A stretch of 64,000 nucleotides of DNA from Fremontodendron californicum (taxonomy: Eukaryota; Streptophyta; Magnoliopsida; Malvales; Malvaceae), in assembly GCA_030761205.1 (NCBI GenBank), contig JAULJL010000028.1, positions 22,263,516-22,327,515 of the forward strand, read 5' to 3'. This document shows positions 11,619-23,770 of this stretch, piece by piece. The notes beneath the pieces are model-generated. The model had not been told where the DNA came from. It did not search any database and saw nothing but the letters and a program-made list of their open reading frames with translations. Position 1 is the first letter of the stretch, and every line of letters starts with the position of its first letter. The position numbers and the translations under genes are program-made.

Positions 11619-12563
11619 ACTCCTGCACGAAATGATTCACCATTCTATTATCAAAATGTTCACCTCCCAAATGGATATCACCGGCTGTTGTCTTATCTAT
11701 TTATCGTACCATCTTAGAAGTTTATTTTTCTCATATCAATTTTATTTAATGTATTTAAAATTTTATTTTTAAAATATTTTTTAGATTTAACAATTCATAT
11801 ATTCGTATGGTGTTCGTGTATTTTCACGTATCATAATCGTATTTAATATATTATATATTTTATATAAATTTTAATAAATTAATAATTCATATTATATAGA
11901 TTTTAATACGTTCATGTATTCATATCATTTTTTCGTGTCATGTCTGTGTAATCATATGGTATCCAAAGTTTTTCAAATTTAATATTCTTCACAAAAATTG
12001 AACTTGATTAACAAAGAAAGAGAGCTCAATTTTCTTCCTTCTTTCATATCATAGAAAATTAGGAGAATAACTTTAATAATGTATTTGACTTAACGATAAA
12101 TGATTTTATTTTATTCAAAGACTCGGGTTTGATTTTTACTTCTCCGATACAAGAACACTAGTCTTTGACACATTCATTTTATGTGGGTGAATAAAATTAA
12201 TTTTATTATTTAATAAATATTAAATATTATTTTTTGTTATTATATGAAACATTTTTCTTATCTTAAAATTTGTGGAATTAATCTATTCGTGACATAAATT
12301 TAATGAAAAAATTTATTATAATTATAAATTAATCACCTAATTATTCAACTTGTTCTTATTATTATTATTTTTTGTTTAAAGGTTTAGATTTACAGAGTAA
12401 CTGCCTGTAAATTTACCTTTTCCCGGCCGTAGGGACCAAAAAAAGAAGCCACTCTATCTATAAATTGTAACAAAATGTCGGCTTTTAATTTTCTCTTATT
12501 TTCCCTCTCTCTTCAAATCGCAGAGCATTTTTCAGCTCTCCTTCTCTTTATTGTTTTGTTTAT

Positions 12564-14330
12564 ATGGCATCTCAAGGCAGCCTCCTACTTCAAAAACAGC
12601 TCAAAGGTACTTTTTTTTTTTTATCGATTTCAATTTTAATGATTCCGATTTCCGAATATGAATTTTAGGGGGTTTTTTGGTTCTATTTAATCCGGGTTTT
12701 GATTGATCGGTTTTGCAGATCTTTGTAAGAATCCGGTTGATGGGTTCTCAGCCGGATTGGTTGATGAGGCCAATATTTTTGAATGGAGTGTTACAATTAT
12801 TGGACCACCTGATACTCTTTAGTAAGGTTTTTTTTTTTTGGTAAAGTTTTTTTTTTTTTATTGAAATGAATTTTTCATATGGATTCTTTGATGTTGGTTT
12901 TGTTTGATGACATTGGATTAGGAAATGAGGTTATTATTGATGCTTAATATGACTTTGGCTTTTGAAATTAAATTGATTTAGCTGAATTATGACTGATGCC
13001 AGGGTTGATTTTAAGGTCTTTTAATGAATTTGAAAGAAATTTTGGGTTCTAAATTGGATTATCTTAATTGAGTTTTTAGGTGATTGTGAGGTTTTGGAAT
13101 ATTTGATTTTGAGTTTTACCTAGTCATGATGTTGTCAATCGCCATTCAGTTAGTTTTATCAAATTCGTTGCACAGCAATTGTAAGAAAACAAATTGTTTG
13201 TTTTCATCATTTATAGGGAATGATGGATAGGGGTTGCTGAAAGCTTCTGTCATTGTAAATATACATCATCAAGTTTCATCATTAAGACAGGGTTTTTATA
13301 GAATTGGTTCAATTGAGCATGATAAATGGTAGCTTCTTAGCTTCTATTTCTGAGGAGCACACATTGTTGTTCTTGTGCTTTTGGAATTTGTTTAATTGGC
13401 ACCAGCTTCTCAACAATAGTATTTGTTTGCTGCTAGGATAAGTTTGTAGCTTATGTTCTTGTTATATGTCTTATTTTCTTGTTGCTTATTCTCCATTTCA
13501 CTATTCTTATTCTTGAGTAATCTTGACATTGAATTGAGTTCTATAGGAATTGTTTTAGTGGTTGTGGTTGTGGCTGTGGGAGTAATTGTTTATTAATCTC
13601 TCATCTGTGGGATTTATCTTGTAAATTTATGATTTTTACTTGTTAATGTTCTTTAACATAAATATTCTAATTTCAGTGAAGGGGGATTTTTCAATGCCAT
13701 CATGAGCTTTCCACCTAATTACCCAAACAGCCCTCCAACAGTGAAATTTACGTCAGAGATTTGGCATCCTAATGGTATACCTTTGTTTGTTCAGATTCTT
13801 ATATGCCTTTATGTAATTAGGGATGGCAATTTGTACTGCGGATTCGGATATCCGCGGATCTCCAATCCGTTTTTTGCGGATTCGGATTTGCTGATTCTGA
13901 TAAAAGTCGGATTCGGATATTATAATTACTATCTGCAGCGGATTCGGAGCGAATGCGGATATGAACCTTCGGATAACATGCTATCCACCAAAGACTTAAC
14001 CAAGTGAACTAAGCTTCAATTTTGAATAACATGCTACTAAAATTAAATTATATAAAGTATAATGAAATATAATAATAATTTTAAAATTTTTTTTTTCAAA
14101 ATAAAATATAATAATAAATTAATTAATTATGTTAAATACCTTTAAATTTAAAAAATACATAGTACTTTTATAAAATAATATTTGATGACTTAATCAGCTT
14201 AATTAGTTAAATCACTCTAATGACAATATTTATTTTATTTTTTACAAAATGACCTTGTAACGAAGTTATGTACTTTAGTACTTATGTTAATTAAAATAAA
14301 TATTAAAATATAATTTTTTTTTCTAATACG

Positions 14331-14425
<95 letters not shown>

Positions 14426-14549
14426 TTTTAAGTATAAATTTTAAGAATCAAACTTTTATTAACTTAAAAAATTATACATAAAATCTTTTTTTGTCTTTTA
14501 TTCTTTAATTTCATTGGACAATATAAAAGTAAATTTTGTTTAATACGAC

Positions 14550-14590
<41 letters not shown>

Positions 14591-17500
14591 TTTAAGTATA
14601 AATCTTAAGAATCAAACTTTTATTAGCTTAAAAAATTATACATAAAATCCTCTTTCATCTTTTATTCTTTAATTTCATTGGACAATATAAAAGTTTAATG
14701 ATAAAATAGTTATAAAATTAAATTAGTTAATATATGTTAAACATTTATAAATTCTAAATATACATGATATTTTTATATAAATGTATAAACCTTAACAAAT
14801 GATATACATATATGTATATATATATATATATTTCTTTGAAACCCTTTACTCGACATGAATACGATTAAGGATGGCAACGAGTCGAATAATTAAAACACGA
14901 TATAAAAATAACACAAACACGACATGAATACACGAACGTGTCAAAATTTATATAATACGAATTATTAATGTGTCATAATTTATATTAATATATAATACCG
15001 TAAACACGATTATGAAACGTTAAAGTACACGATCATGAACGATATGAATACACGTATTGATAGGTCTAAATAAAATACACATATCATTCTCAATTACCTA
15101 TTTTATGTACTTTATTCTAAATTGTATGAAAAAATATTGTATTCATTTCGTCTAATCGTGTTCCATGTCAACGTGTTTGACTTGATTCGGATCAAAGTTT
15201 TGAACATAACTTTTTAAATTATGTTTGATTTGACTTGAATATTAATATAAAATATTTTAATAATGTTTATCAATATTTTTAGTATTTTAATATTTATCAA
15301 TATATTTAAATAAAATGATAAAATTTAAGGATTTATTTATTTTAACATTATAAAATAGCATAATAAAAGAAACATTCAATATAAAATAGCATAATAAAAA
15401 GAAACATTCAATTTTTTTATTTAAGGATTAAAAAAGAAACATTCAATCTATTATATTTCATCTCAAGAGTTAAATTAATGCTTAATTTTTTCTTTATGTA
15501 GTATCCAATTCAGTTGGAGATTCAGCTAGCACATATGTTGTTGAGGAAGAAGAGTAATCTTTCATAGTTGATATAATTACGTTTTATGTTTGTTTTTAGT
15601 TTATGGAACTAATTCCTTGTATTACCTAAGTTGTTTTTTGTATTTTGGAATTGTTATTTTCTTATTTAAGTTGTTATTCTTGTATTTTAGAATTTGTTTG
15701 TTGTTAATTATGAGTGATTTTGAATTTAAAATTAATTTTTGTTTGATTTTATAATTAAATTTTTTTTTTTGACTTATCGGATTCGGATTTTTTGCGGATT
15801 CGGATATCCAGCGCTTAATGTTAATTAATTCGGATTCGGATACGGATAGTAATATTCGGATTATTGTGGATAATAAACGGATTCGGATTTCAAAGCGGAT
15901 TTTCGGATTCGGATAATACAGAAAATGACAGATATCCGACCCGCTGCCATCCCTATATGTAATACAAGAATTAATTTCATCTCTCTGTGTATTGCAGTTT
16001 ATCCTGATGGGCGTGTTTGCATATCAATTCTTCATCCTCCGGGTGATGATCCAAATGGCTATGAGCTTGCAAGTGAGCGCTGGATGCCAGTCCATACGGT
16101 ATGTTTATGAAGTGTTAATTGTTTTTGAATTTTCACTTTCTTTGTGCCTGTTCAAGTGCTTATAACATTCATAGTGCCATAGATTTCAAATTTTCTTAAC
16201 TACTTGATTGCAAGCAAGTAATTTTGTTTTATTAGAGATAAAAAGGAAGATAGGGAAGAACCATAATTTTCCCTGGAAATCATAAGAGATATACATGTAA
16301 TTAGAAACCGAAATTTTATATGAATCTGTATGCTATTAGTGAATGATTTATTCACACTGAAATGAAGATTGAAGGGGATGTTTTTCATCATTTAGTTGGA
16401 TGAATTCACCAATGTGATCAGAATAGATGACCATAAGATACCTCCTAATATTGAGGGGTAAACTAATGAGCTGGTAGAAGATTAATTGTGATTACAGGTG
16501 ATTGGCAACTAGACATGTAAAGTTAATTTGGTGTTGGATAAATGTGAATAACTCAAGAAAAACATCTTAAAGGAATGGTTTCTTCTTTAAAAAGGTGAAG
16601 GTAGTAACAGTTGAGAATTAATTAAAATAAGGATGGCTTAGTTGTTTAATGGATTGATCATGTGTATGTATGGACCACAAAAATAATAACACAAGTGGAA
16701 GGAATTAAGAGCAATATGAAATGTGGAAAAAAAAAACAAAACAAGGAAAGAGAACATAGAGGTAAAATGTAAGTCGTGTCGATAGCTTAAATCTGGCCTT
16801 AAACTGGATTGAAATGGAGAAAAAATTCTTGTAGATGAACTTAATTGGTTTCGGATAAAGGACAGTCAATGTTTTAAGTTATAACCTATGTTACTCGGAC
16901 TCGGATGTGAGTGTTAGACACGGGTATGTGTCCGACATGGGTATGTTCATTTTTTCCAAGATTTCCATGTATTTGGAGGGTCCTTGGAGGATCATATCCC
17001 ATACCCATGTCCGGATATGCGTCGGATACGGTTGTCGGATACGGGTACTTCAAGAAAAATGAAGAGTCAGAGCAACATAGGTTAAAACAGTTTAGTCTCT
17101 CTTTCCTATTGATTTAAATTTATTATTGATCCAAAAGATTTTCTCTAAGGTTCATGGCGTTTTATTGTGATTATCAACTCTCAAGCTTGATTATGTGATG
17201 TTAAAAATCTTTTGTTTTGGAGGATTTTCACTACGTGGCAGGTTGAAAGTATTGTTTTGAGTATCATATCAATGCTTTCCAGCCCTAACGACGAATCTCC
17301 CGCGAATGTTGAAGCTGCAGTAAGTTGATCGTCTTGATTCATATATTCCTTTTCTCGTGCAACTTTGGGTTATTGTTTTCTGCAGTTGCATGTAATGTTC
17401 CTTCCGAATGTTTGATGTCTACCCTTCTATCAAGGGCTCTAGTGTAATCAAACTTTCTTTAAAAAGCTTATTGGATTGAACTCTTGTTAGCTACCATTAA

Positions 17501-18044
17501 TTAAAATGAGTATTCAGATTATATGGTGTTCTAATATGCTGCTCTTCCTTTACCTCGTTAAATTCATCTCTGCTTTGTGCTATTGTACCACCTCTATGAT
17601 GATCAGCAATATTCTATCATAGTATTTCATATGTGAACTTTTTAATATGTTACTCGGGCTCGGGTGTGAGTGTCGGATACGGGTATGTGTCTGACACGGG
17701 TATGTTCAATTTTTTCTAAGTTTTTCAACGTATTTGGAGGGTCATATCCCCAATCCCCATGTTCGTATATGCATCGGACACGATTATCCGACATGGATAT
17801 TTCAAGAAAAATGAAGAGTCAGAGCAACGTAGCTTTTTACTAATGAATTTAAAGTTGTTGTTTGACATTGGTATTCTTACTATCATTGACAGACCAAAGA
17901 ATCAAAAACCATTCTTTTCTTCTATTCATGTTTCTTACGATCGATATTTTTTGTGCATATTGGCAGAAGGAATGGAGAGAGAGGAGAGATGAATTCAAGA
18001 GGAAGGTCAGCCGCTGCGTCAGACGATCACAAGAAATGTTATGA
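12564..18044 (+). CDS. UBC7: Ubiquitin-conjugating enzyme E2, UBC7/UBE2G type
   Basis: Six exons join to 501 nt, 166 residues: 12564-12606, 12719-12821, 13677-13774, 15998-16098, 17242-17319, 17967-18044. All splice sites are GT-AG and all phases agree. The protein has the E2 fold with HPN at residues 79-81 and the active-site Cys at 89 (YPDGRVC). The acidic loop after it (PPGDDPNGYELASERW, about 94-109) is the hallmark insertion of the UBC7/UBE2G class, which in yeast and animals serves ER-associated degradation and builds K48 chains (family knowledge). The length equals the plant family norm. Intron 3 holds a 2.1 kb hAT-like element; introns 4 and 5 each hold a CTATG MITE. No coding damage is visible, so the gene is probably active. 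Confidence 0.96.
14325..14694. repeat. (TA)n(GA)n microsatellite with duplicated flank
   Basis: A (TA)n tract at about 14334-14368 is followed directly by a (GA)n tract to 14423. The following sequence (aagtataaattttaagaatc to ttggacaatataaaagt) is repeated after a second (TA)n tract: the unit beginning taatacgaca at 14325 recurs at 14541. The copies differ mainly in microsatellite length. Confidence 0.9.
14870..15090. repeat. CACGAATAC-type repeat nested in the hAT-like element
   Basis: Begins taaggatggcaacgagtcga and continues with aacacgacatgaatacacga and tcaaaatttatataatacga. It belongs to the dispersed family also seen at 1-235, 2340-2510, 11790-11965, 22090-22255 and 34470-34620. Its left end again resembles a hAT end (TARGGATGGCAAC). 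The right end is not clear. Confidence 0.6.
16886..17080 (+). mobile_element. CTATG-family MITE in UBC7 intron 4
   Basis: Full-length 195-bp copy from CTATGTTACTCGGACTCGG to GAGTCAGAGCAACATAG. Flanks gttataac and gttaaaac are a 7/8 duplication. Inside are the family blocks gtgtccgacatgggtatgtt, catgtatttggagggtcctt and cggatacgggtacttcaaga. Confidence 0.9.
17645..17832 (+). mobile_element. CTATG-family MITE in UBC7 intron 5
   Basis: 188-bp copy from atatgttactcgggctcggg to gagtcagagcaacgtag, with all family blocks in the same order. The right flank ctttttac resembles ctttttaa at the left. Confidence 0.85.
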
Positions 18045-19097
18045 TCCCATTGCTGGCGCTTCTTCTCGACATGTGTAATGGCCTTAAATTTGCTCTGTGG
18101 GGAGATATGGTTGATACAACCGCAGTGTCCTTGTAGAAGAATGCCATCTGAAATTCTCACACTTTACCTGTAAGAATTGCCTTAATTGTAATAACACTCT
18201 CAAAACATTTTTCTGTATTCAAAAGCGTTTTGGTTGGTGTTTTTGTTGGCAAGCCTTCTTGTTGAGTCCCTCTTTATCAAGGTCATTTGTCAGGTGAGTC
18301 TTCTTTGGATGGACAATTTGTCTTTTCTTAGATGCTTTGATTGATCTTATTAGTAGGTTTTTACCATCTACTTTTGGATCAAAACTCCAAAAACAACAGT
18401 TTTTTTTATCTTTTTATTTATTTATTTATTAATTCTTTTAATACAAAAAAGATCGTAGCTCGATAATAAGAGAGGGGATTGCAGATGTTGAAACTCGAAT
18501 TTCAAATTTGTTGGATGTCTCTTAAAAGTGACTTTCGAGTTTTAAATCTGTTGGATGTCATCTTTTAAAAGTGATTACATTAATTAATTGGTTAAATTTA
18601 GATTTTTTACATTTTGTCATTGATTGCATGAATCAATCTAGCTAAATTTAATAAATTTAGATTTTTTACGTTTTTTACTAAATATTTAAAGATTCAATAT
18701 CAAAGCGATGTGATGGTATGATGAGAAGGGCTTCCATCATCCATCCACATGAGTTGTAAAATTAACATTTAACAATAAAATAACACAAATAGTTAATTTT
18801 AGCAGTATCATAAACAAATTTTCACTGCTTTTGGAAGATTTAAGATCTCAATCTATGAGGTGGTGGAAAATGATGTGGGTGAATAGTGATACATTGAGCA
18901 ATTAACATAATCCAAAACAGAAGCAAATTAAGTAGAGTACTATTCTACTACAATATTAGAGAGGGGGAAAAAAAATAAACTAAGGAAGCTTTTAAAAGCA
19001 TTCTTCAAAACGCATTCGAAAATTGAAAGCCCAATAGAATGGGAATGGGCTTATGGGAGACACATTAGATTTTAAAAAAACTAAAAAGATAAATCAC
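18045..19097. other. UBC7 3' end and intergenic DNA
   Basis: Likely UBC7 3' untranslated region up to about 18300, then A/T-rich sequence with a short local duplication (gagttttaaatctgttggatgtc / gaatttcaaatttgttggatgtc near 18500). No gene seen. Confidence 0.5.
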
Positions 19098-19169
19098 TGT
19101 GGCTGCTGGGATTCGAGCCCAGGTCTCCACGGCCACAACGTGGAATTCTTACCACTAAACTACAGCCAC
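19098..19169 (-). tRNA. tRNA-His (anticodon GUG)
   Basis: The minus strand from 19169 reads GTGGCTGTAGTTTAGTGGTA, an anticodon arm with TTGTGGC, then GGGCTCGAATCCC and CAGCCAC plus discriminator A. The acceptor stem GTGGCTG/CAGCCAC pairs fully. The internal promoter boxes are intact (A box in TAGTTTAGTGG, B box GGCTCGAATCC). As usual for His, the extra 5' G and the CCA end are not encoded. No intron, 72 nt. It lies 0.7 kb upstream of histone H4 on the opposite strand. Confidence 0.95.
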
Positions 19170-19651
19170 TTCATGCTCATAAGTTTTCTCGAATTGAATT
19201 TGGAAGTAATTTTTCTATTTGCTAAAAAAGAAGAAAGAGAGAAACCATTTGATTCAGATTATAGAACTCTCTGTTTCAAAATTTTGAAAATTTAACCCAA
19301 ATTGAAAATGGAAGCTCTGTTTTTCATTGCGTTTGCCTCTTTTTTTCTGCAATCCGCCAAAATAAAATCAAAATCATCTCTAAAAGAGTTCGAACCCGCC
19401 TAATTTAAAATTCTAAAATATTCAACAAGCACAATCCGCGTCACATTCACAAAATTGATCTCGGCCGTCAATAATAATTCTATCTACGGTTCATATGTAA
19501 TTTCACTTAAACTCACACGGTTTGACACACATGCCGAGGAAAACATCAAATCCGAAATTCCAAACTCTCACAATCCGCTCAATAACATTGAACGCCTCAT
19601 AACCGTCGATTAGGACAGCATCAACGGTGTAGATATAACTCATACTTTTCA

Positions 19652-19723
19652 CGCGGATCGATTGTTTTAGCCCCCGCCAAACTTTTCGAAACCCAAACCC
19701 TCCAATCCCTCACTCCTATAAAT
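19652..19723 (+). promoter_or_regulatory. Histone H4 promoter: octamer and TATA box
   Basis: A perfect plant histone octamer CGCGGATC lies at 19652-19659 and a TATA box TATAAAT at 19717-19723, about 106 bp before the ATG. A reverse octamer-like aatccgcgtc lies further up at about 19434. Such octamers drive S-phase expression of plant histone genes (established for the motif; inferred here). Confidence 0.85.
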
Positions 19724-19828
19724 GCCCCCACAATTCCTATCGCCTTTCATTCAAAACTTTTTCTTCGTTTCTCGTTCTTCATTTCGAAATTTCGTTTTCC
19801 GAGAAAATTAAAAAGCTTTTGATCGAAG

Positions 19829-20140
19829 ATGTCAGGAAGAGGAAAGGGAGGCAAGGGGCTTGGAAAAGGAGGAGCCAAGAGGCACAGGAAGGTTTTAAGG
19901 GATAACATTCAAGGTATTACTAAGCCCGCGATTCGTCGTTTGGCTCGTAGAGGAGGAGTCAAGAGGATCAGCGGCTTGATCTATGAAGAAACCAGAGGAG
20001 TTTTGAAGATTTTCTTGGAGAACGTGATTCGTGATGCCGTGACTTACACTGAGCACGCAAGAAGGAAGACTGTTACTGCCATGGATGTTGTTTATGCCTT
20101 GAAAAGGCAGGGCAGGACTCTTTATGGTTTTGGAGGTTAG
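19829..20140 (+). CDS. H4: Histone H4
   Basis: A complete intronless frame of 103 residues, identical in every recognisable position to the plant H4 pattern: [20 protein letters not shown] at the tail with acetylatable lysines 5, 8, 12, 16, the central fold, and the end [16 protein letters not shown]4 pairs with H3 in the nucleosome core. The promoter has an octamer and TATA box, and the lack of introns fits the replication-dependent class. The 3' end has no animal-type histone stem-loop, as expected in plants, where histone mRNAs are polyadenylated. Confidence 0.98.
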
Positions 20141-21739
20141 GTTTAGTACTCTTATTAGTAGATTTGGCGTCGGGAGTTCTAATTTTGTGACTGTAGAATG
20201 GCAGATCTTGCCTATAGATCTTTGCTTATATGTGATTGTTTCAGTACCTTGATGTTATTGTAATATGTAATCTCGAATATGATGAAAGGATTTCGTTCAT
20301 CAAAGCTTTCATGGGCATTCCATTTTTCTACTTTTCCATAGCTTTCGTTCTGCAAAGCTTTCCTGTGTATTCGTGATTCCATTTGCTGTTATCTACTGAG
20401 TTCATATTTTGCAAAAATGATATGATTGGGAATTTGTGGTTGTTGGTAATTGTCCTTCGAACTTTCATTCTCCAAAATGAAATGAACACCACAAATAATT
20501 GTATCTGTTCAGAGAACGTGATTATCAGGTTCGATAGCTGGTAATTATATATATTTCTTTGGAACTATTGGGTCGAGTCCGCCCATATTGGTGGAACCCG
20601 AACCAAACTATCAAATACTCCGAATTTGAAACTCTTTACATTCTTGAAGAATTTTAGTGCAGTGAAAAATAGATAATTTTTAATTTTGTGATTTTGTCTT
20701 TGAATCAAAATCGAATTTATTATTAAATAATTTTGTAAGTTATTTAATTTCGCATTTGTTATATAAATTATATGCGTGATAATCTTAACCATAGTCATGC
20801 TATTTGGTGGCATTAAACAACTGGTTTTGAAGGTTATCAGTTTGTTTTTTCTGAGCCACTGGATTGCCTCTTGCTGAAGATGCTAATGATTGAAACAACT
20901 TTGATGTGTAACTGATCGATTCAATGTATCTCCTCCTTTCTTGCACTTTGTTGATAAAATACTATTTGTTTCTTTTAAAATAGTTATTTAGACCTCTTTA
21001 TTCAGCTAAAGGATGGGAAAAAGATTGTGGATCCTGAGAAGCAAAATGGGTTATGTTCTCGTCTCAAGGTGGAAATGCTTCACCCATTGCGTGTGTCATC
21101 ATTTCAAACTGGGGTCCAGATACTGAAGTCCTGGCTGCTAATCCGGGTTTTCTATGATGTTACACTACCTCTAAAGGCTCTTGGGATTTGCATATTCTCG
21201 GTAAGAAATCATTTCTTTACTTGCTATGATATAACATTATGGAAGTAGAACAATGGTATATGCAATGCTTGGTAGTTCAAACTATAGAATTGAATGTCTT
21301 TTCATTGTTTAATAGTAATACCAATGAGGTAGCATGGTTGGTTATTTCGAGCTAAAGATATTATATATATATATATATATATATTAAAAATGATCCATTT
21401 ATATTAGTGTAAAATTAAATGAGTTTTGTACATTTTCGTAACTTTTTATACGATTTATATTTTAACAAATCGATTATTGGGTTTAACAATATAATTGTAC
21501 TTGTTCTATCATATCGGTCGAGAATACTGTCTTCTCAATATATATTTAACGGTTGAAATTTTTTTACATCAAACAAATAGCTAGATATTTTTAATTTACT
21601 CGAAACTTGATATGCATGATTTACGTGAATAAAATATGAAATTCGACGGTCGGTTTGTTAAAATATAAATCGTATAAAAAAATTATGAAAGTGTGTAAAA
21701 TTAATTTAGTTTTACACTAATATAAGTGGATCTCTCGTC

Positions 21740-21782
<43 letters not shown>

Positions 21783-23770
21783 GATTTTGTAGACCTCCCT
21801 AGCCAAATCATTGTTTTAAGTTTTAACTACTAGTAAAGTAACCAGTTGCTTTCCTGGTTTTTAGGCTGAAATTGGAACACATTCAAGTTAAGATAGTGAA
21901 TGGGAAGATTACAGATTTCTTTTGGATGAGAAATGCAGATTCCAATTATCAAGTATGGTAGATTTCTAGATAGAGTTAATGCTGTTGGGTTGGTAAGGGG
22001 ATTATGAGTCCCACCATCTGAGTCCTGATCCACCCAACCATCCGTGCAATTAGATTTGTGTAATATTATACACGATGCCAAAAAAAATAATGAAGATACG
22101 ATTAAATATGGACACTACACGAATATATAAATGTGTCTAAATTCATATAACATAAATTATTTACATGTCAATATTTATATAAATATAAAATATCTTAAAC
22201 ACGTTTATGACGAAAAAATACATAAACATAATATGGATACACGAATTGTCAAGTTTTGGTGCAACGAATGCCCTAATCTTCAATTACATTTCGGTGCATT
22301 TGGCTTGTATTTTCAAATAAACCTTCGTTTGATAACCTATGTTGAGCATAAGTAAGTTCAAATATGAGTGCTCTTTATTTGTTGTAGAGAGGGAAAGAAA
22401 ATTTATGAGACTTGTCTGATGTAGACTGTAGAGCATGAATAAACATTAAAAGGTGCCTTAAATTTTCTGTTTAAATGCTTTAATTTTAGTCTTAATGACA
22501 CTCTTCAACCATAGCATATTAGTTAAATTATAATTTTTAATGCATTAAAATTTGTTTATTTAATTATTAATTATTGTATTTAATATAAAATATTATTATT
22601 ATAAATAATAATTTAATTAATTTTAAAAAACGCATACTCGATAATAAAATAATTAATTTTAAGGTTTGATTCAACGCTAAGTTTAAAGGTATCACAGCAT
22701 TAAGATGGTGTTAAATCTAAAACACATGAGATAAGATCAAGCAAAGATGCACAAAACAAGAGAAAAAATCAAAACAACATGGTTTAATATAATTACATTT
22801 TAATACACTTTTAGAAGTATTTGGATTTTGCTACTAATAGTCTTAAAACATTTTTAAAATTTGATTATTATTTGTAATAATATTTTTATATTAATATAAA
22901 ATAATTAATTGATAATTAATTTAATGAATTGTAATGTGTTGAAAAATAAATTATTTAATATAATAATTTAAAAAAAGTACTTTAAAAAATTGTTAACAAT
23001 TTTTTTAATTAATTAGTATTATTTTATGAAAAATATTAATCAGGATATTTAAGGAAAAAATATAATTAATAAATTATTTTTTAAAATTCAATAAAAGAAT
23101 GCAAAAAATAAAAAAATATTCTTAAAATAATAATTAAATAATCTTAAAATTCTTATAAACATCGGTTAATCAAATTCTTATTTTATTTTCAAACTAACTT
23201 GATGATAAAAACTTAAGGATCACGATTACACGTGGCCCAATGAATTAATACCAATAGCTTTCCCGCTTTTGCTTATCCAGATTCCAGACTCGTCCTCCAA
23301 AAAAAAAAAAAAAACGATAACAAACACATGGGAAAATGTCAAAACGCAGCACACCACGACACCAAAATCCTTGTCACCACCATCTATTTTGTCTCCTCGC
23401 TGTTTCCTCGATAAAACTCAGCTCAGCTCAGTTCAGCTCGGCTCGGCTCCCCTCCCACTCTCTACGCTGTTGCTTCTCGTCCACGCCAGATCACCCTTGG
23501 CTTCACTTCCAGTTCCCTCTCATTATTAAACAATTATTATTATTTATTATTAAATCTACTGCTTTTTATACGTACTGTCGGTATAAGGTTAAAATTAAAA
23601 GTACTACCATTCATTAACAAAGAAGCTTTTATTAGGAGAGAATAATACCAGAGCGACAAAACTTTTTTGAGTTTGTTTTTTGCTCTTTGTTTGGATCAAA
23701 TTCAGATTTCCTCTCTTTCAAATGATAGATTTTCTTTTCATTCTTAGGCTTTTAAGATCTTAACATAAAA
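20141..23770. other. Intergenic region with MITEs and an unexplained exon-like frame
   Basis: After the H4 3' end the region is A/T-rich. About 21003-21248 holds an open stretch (KKIVDPEKQNGLCSRLKVEM onward) followed by a donor-like gtaag at 21200; I do not recognise a family and it may be a gene fragment. A long-inverted-repeat MITE is at 21386-21740 and a cacgaatac-type repeat at about 22090-22255. From 23230 the sequence becomes C/T-rich and is probably promoter and leader of the next gene. Confidence 0.5.
21386..21740. mobile_element. MITE with ~85-bp inverted arms in a TA tract
   Basis: The left arm (gatccatttatattagtgta, then cgtaactttttatacgattt, atattttaacaaa) matches the complement of the right arm (tttgttaaaatataaatcgt, then ttttacactaatataagtgg). 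The centre has no coding content. It sits between two (TA)n tracts (21360-21383 and about 21745-21779), so the duplicated target cannot be told from the microsatellite. Confidence 0.8.

Larger units (their letters stand above)
10101..11692 (-). pseudogene. HSP70 (cytosolic Hsc70 type) pseudogene, broken by two transposons
   Basis: Read on the minus strand from 11692 down, the frames give TAGDIHLGGE, FDNRMVNHFVQE, then (after an insert) EFKTKHKKD, ALRRLRTACERAKR, TIEIDSFYEAIDF, MEPVEKCF, VQQLLQDLLNGK, then (after a second insert) VAYGA, AAILSGEG, and EKISSKLPAADKMKIEDAIE ending WLDENQLT-stop. These are HSP70 segments in the right order. The coding sequence is truncated at both ends, has stops and frameshifts, and jumps from the LSGEG block directly to EKISSKLPAAD, so roughly 170 codons of substrate-binding domain are deleted. 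A TCGAG MITE (11170-11618) splits VQE from FK, and a foldback element (10252-10778) splits the DEAVAYGA block. It cannot make a chaperone. Confidence 0.88.
13818..15955. mobile_element. hAT-like non-autonomous element in UBC7 intron 3
   Basis: Starts TAGGGATGGCAATTTG and ends with the complement of TAGGGATGGCAGCGGG. The perfect 8-bp duplication tatgtaat lies at 13810-13817 and 15956-15963. Both ends carry many copies of CGGATTCGGAT (for example 13840-13930 and 15775-15920), typical of hAT subterminal transposase-binding repeats. The 2138-bp interior is A/T-rich, has no transposase frame, and contains microsatellites and a nested repeat at about 14870-15090. Removing the element and one duplication leaves an intron of only 77 bp. 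Confidence 0.92.

Noticed and set aside
13702..14007. 101-residue frame starting MSFPPNYPNSPP
   Set aside because: Only its first part is real (UBC7 exon 3). The rest reads into the intron and the hAT-like element.
16911..17117. Cys-rich frames such as MLDTGMCPTWVCSFFP, repeated at several places
   Set aside because: They are translations of the CTATG MITE; the same frame appears in other copies and carries no gene signal.
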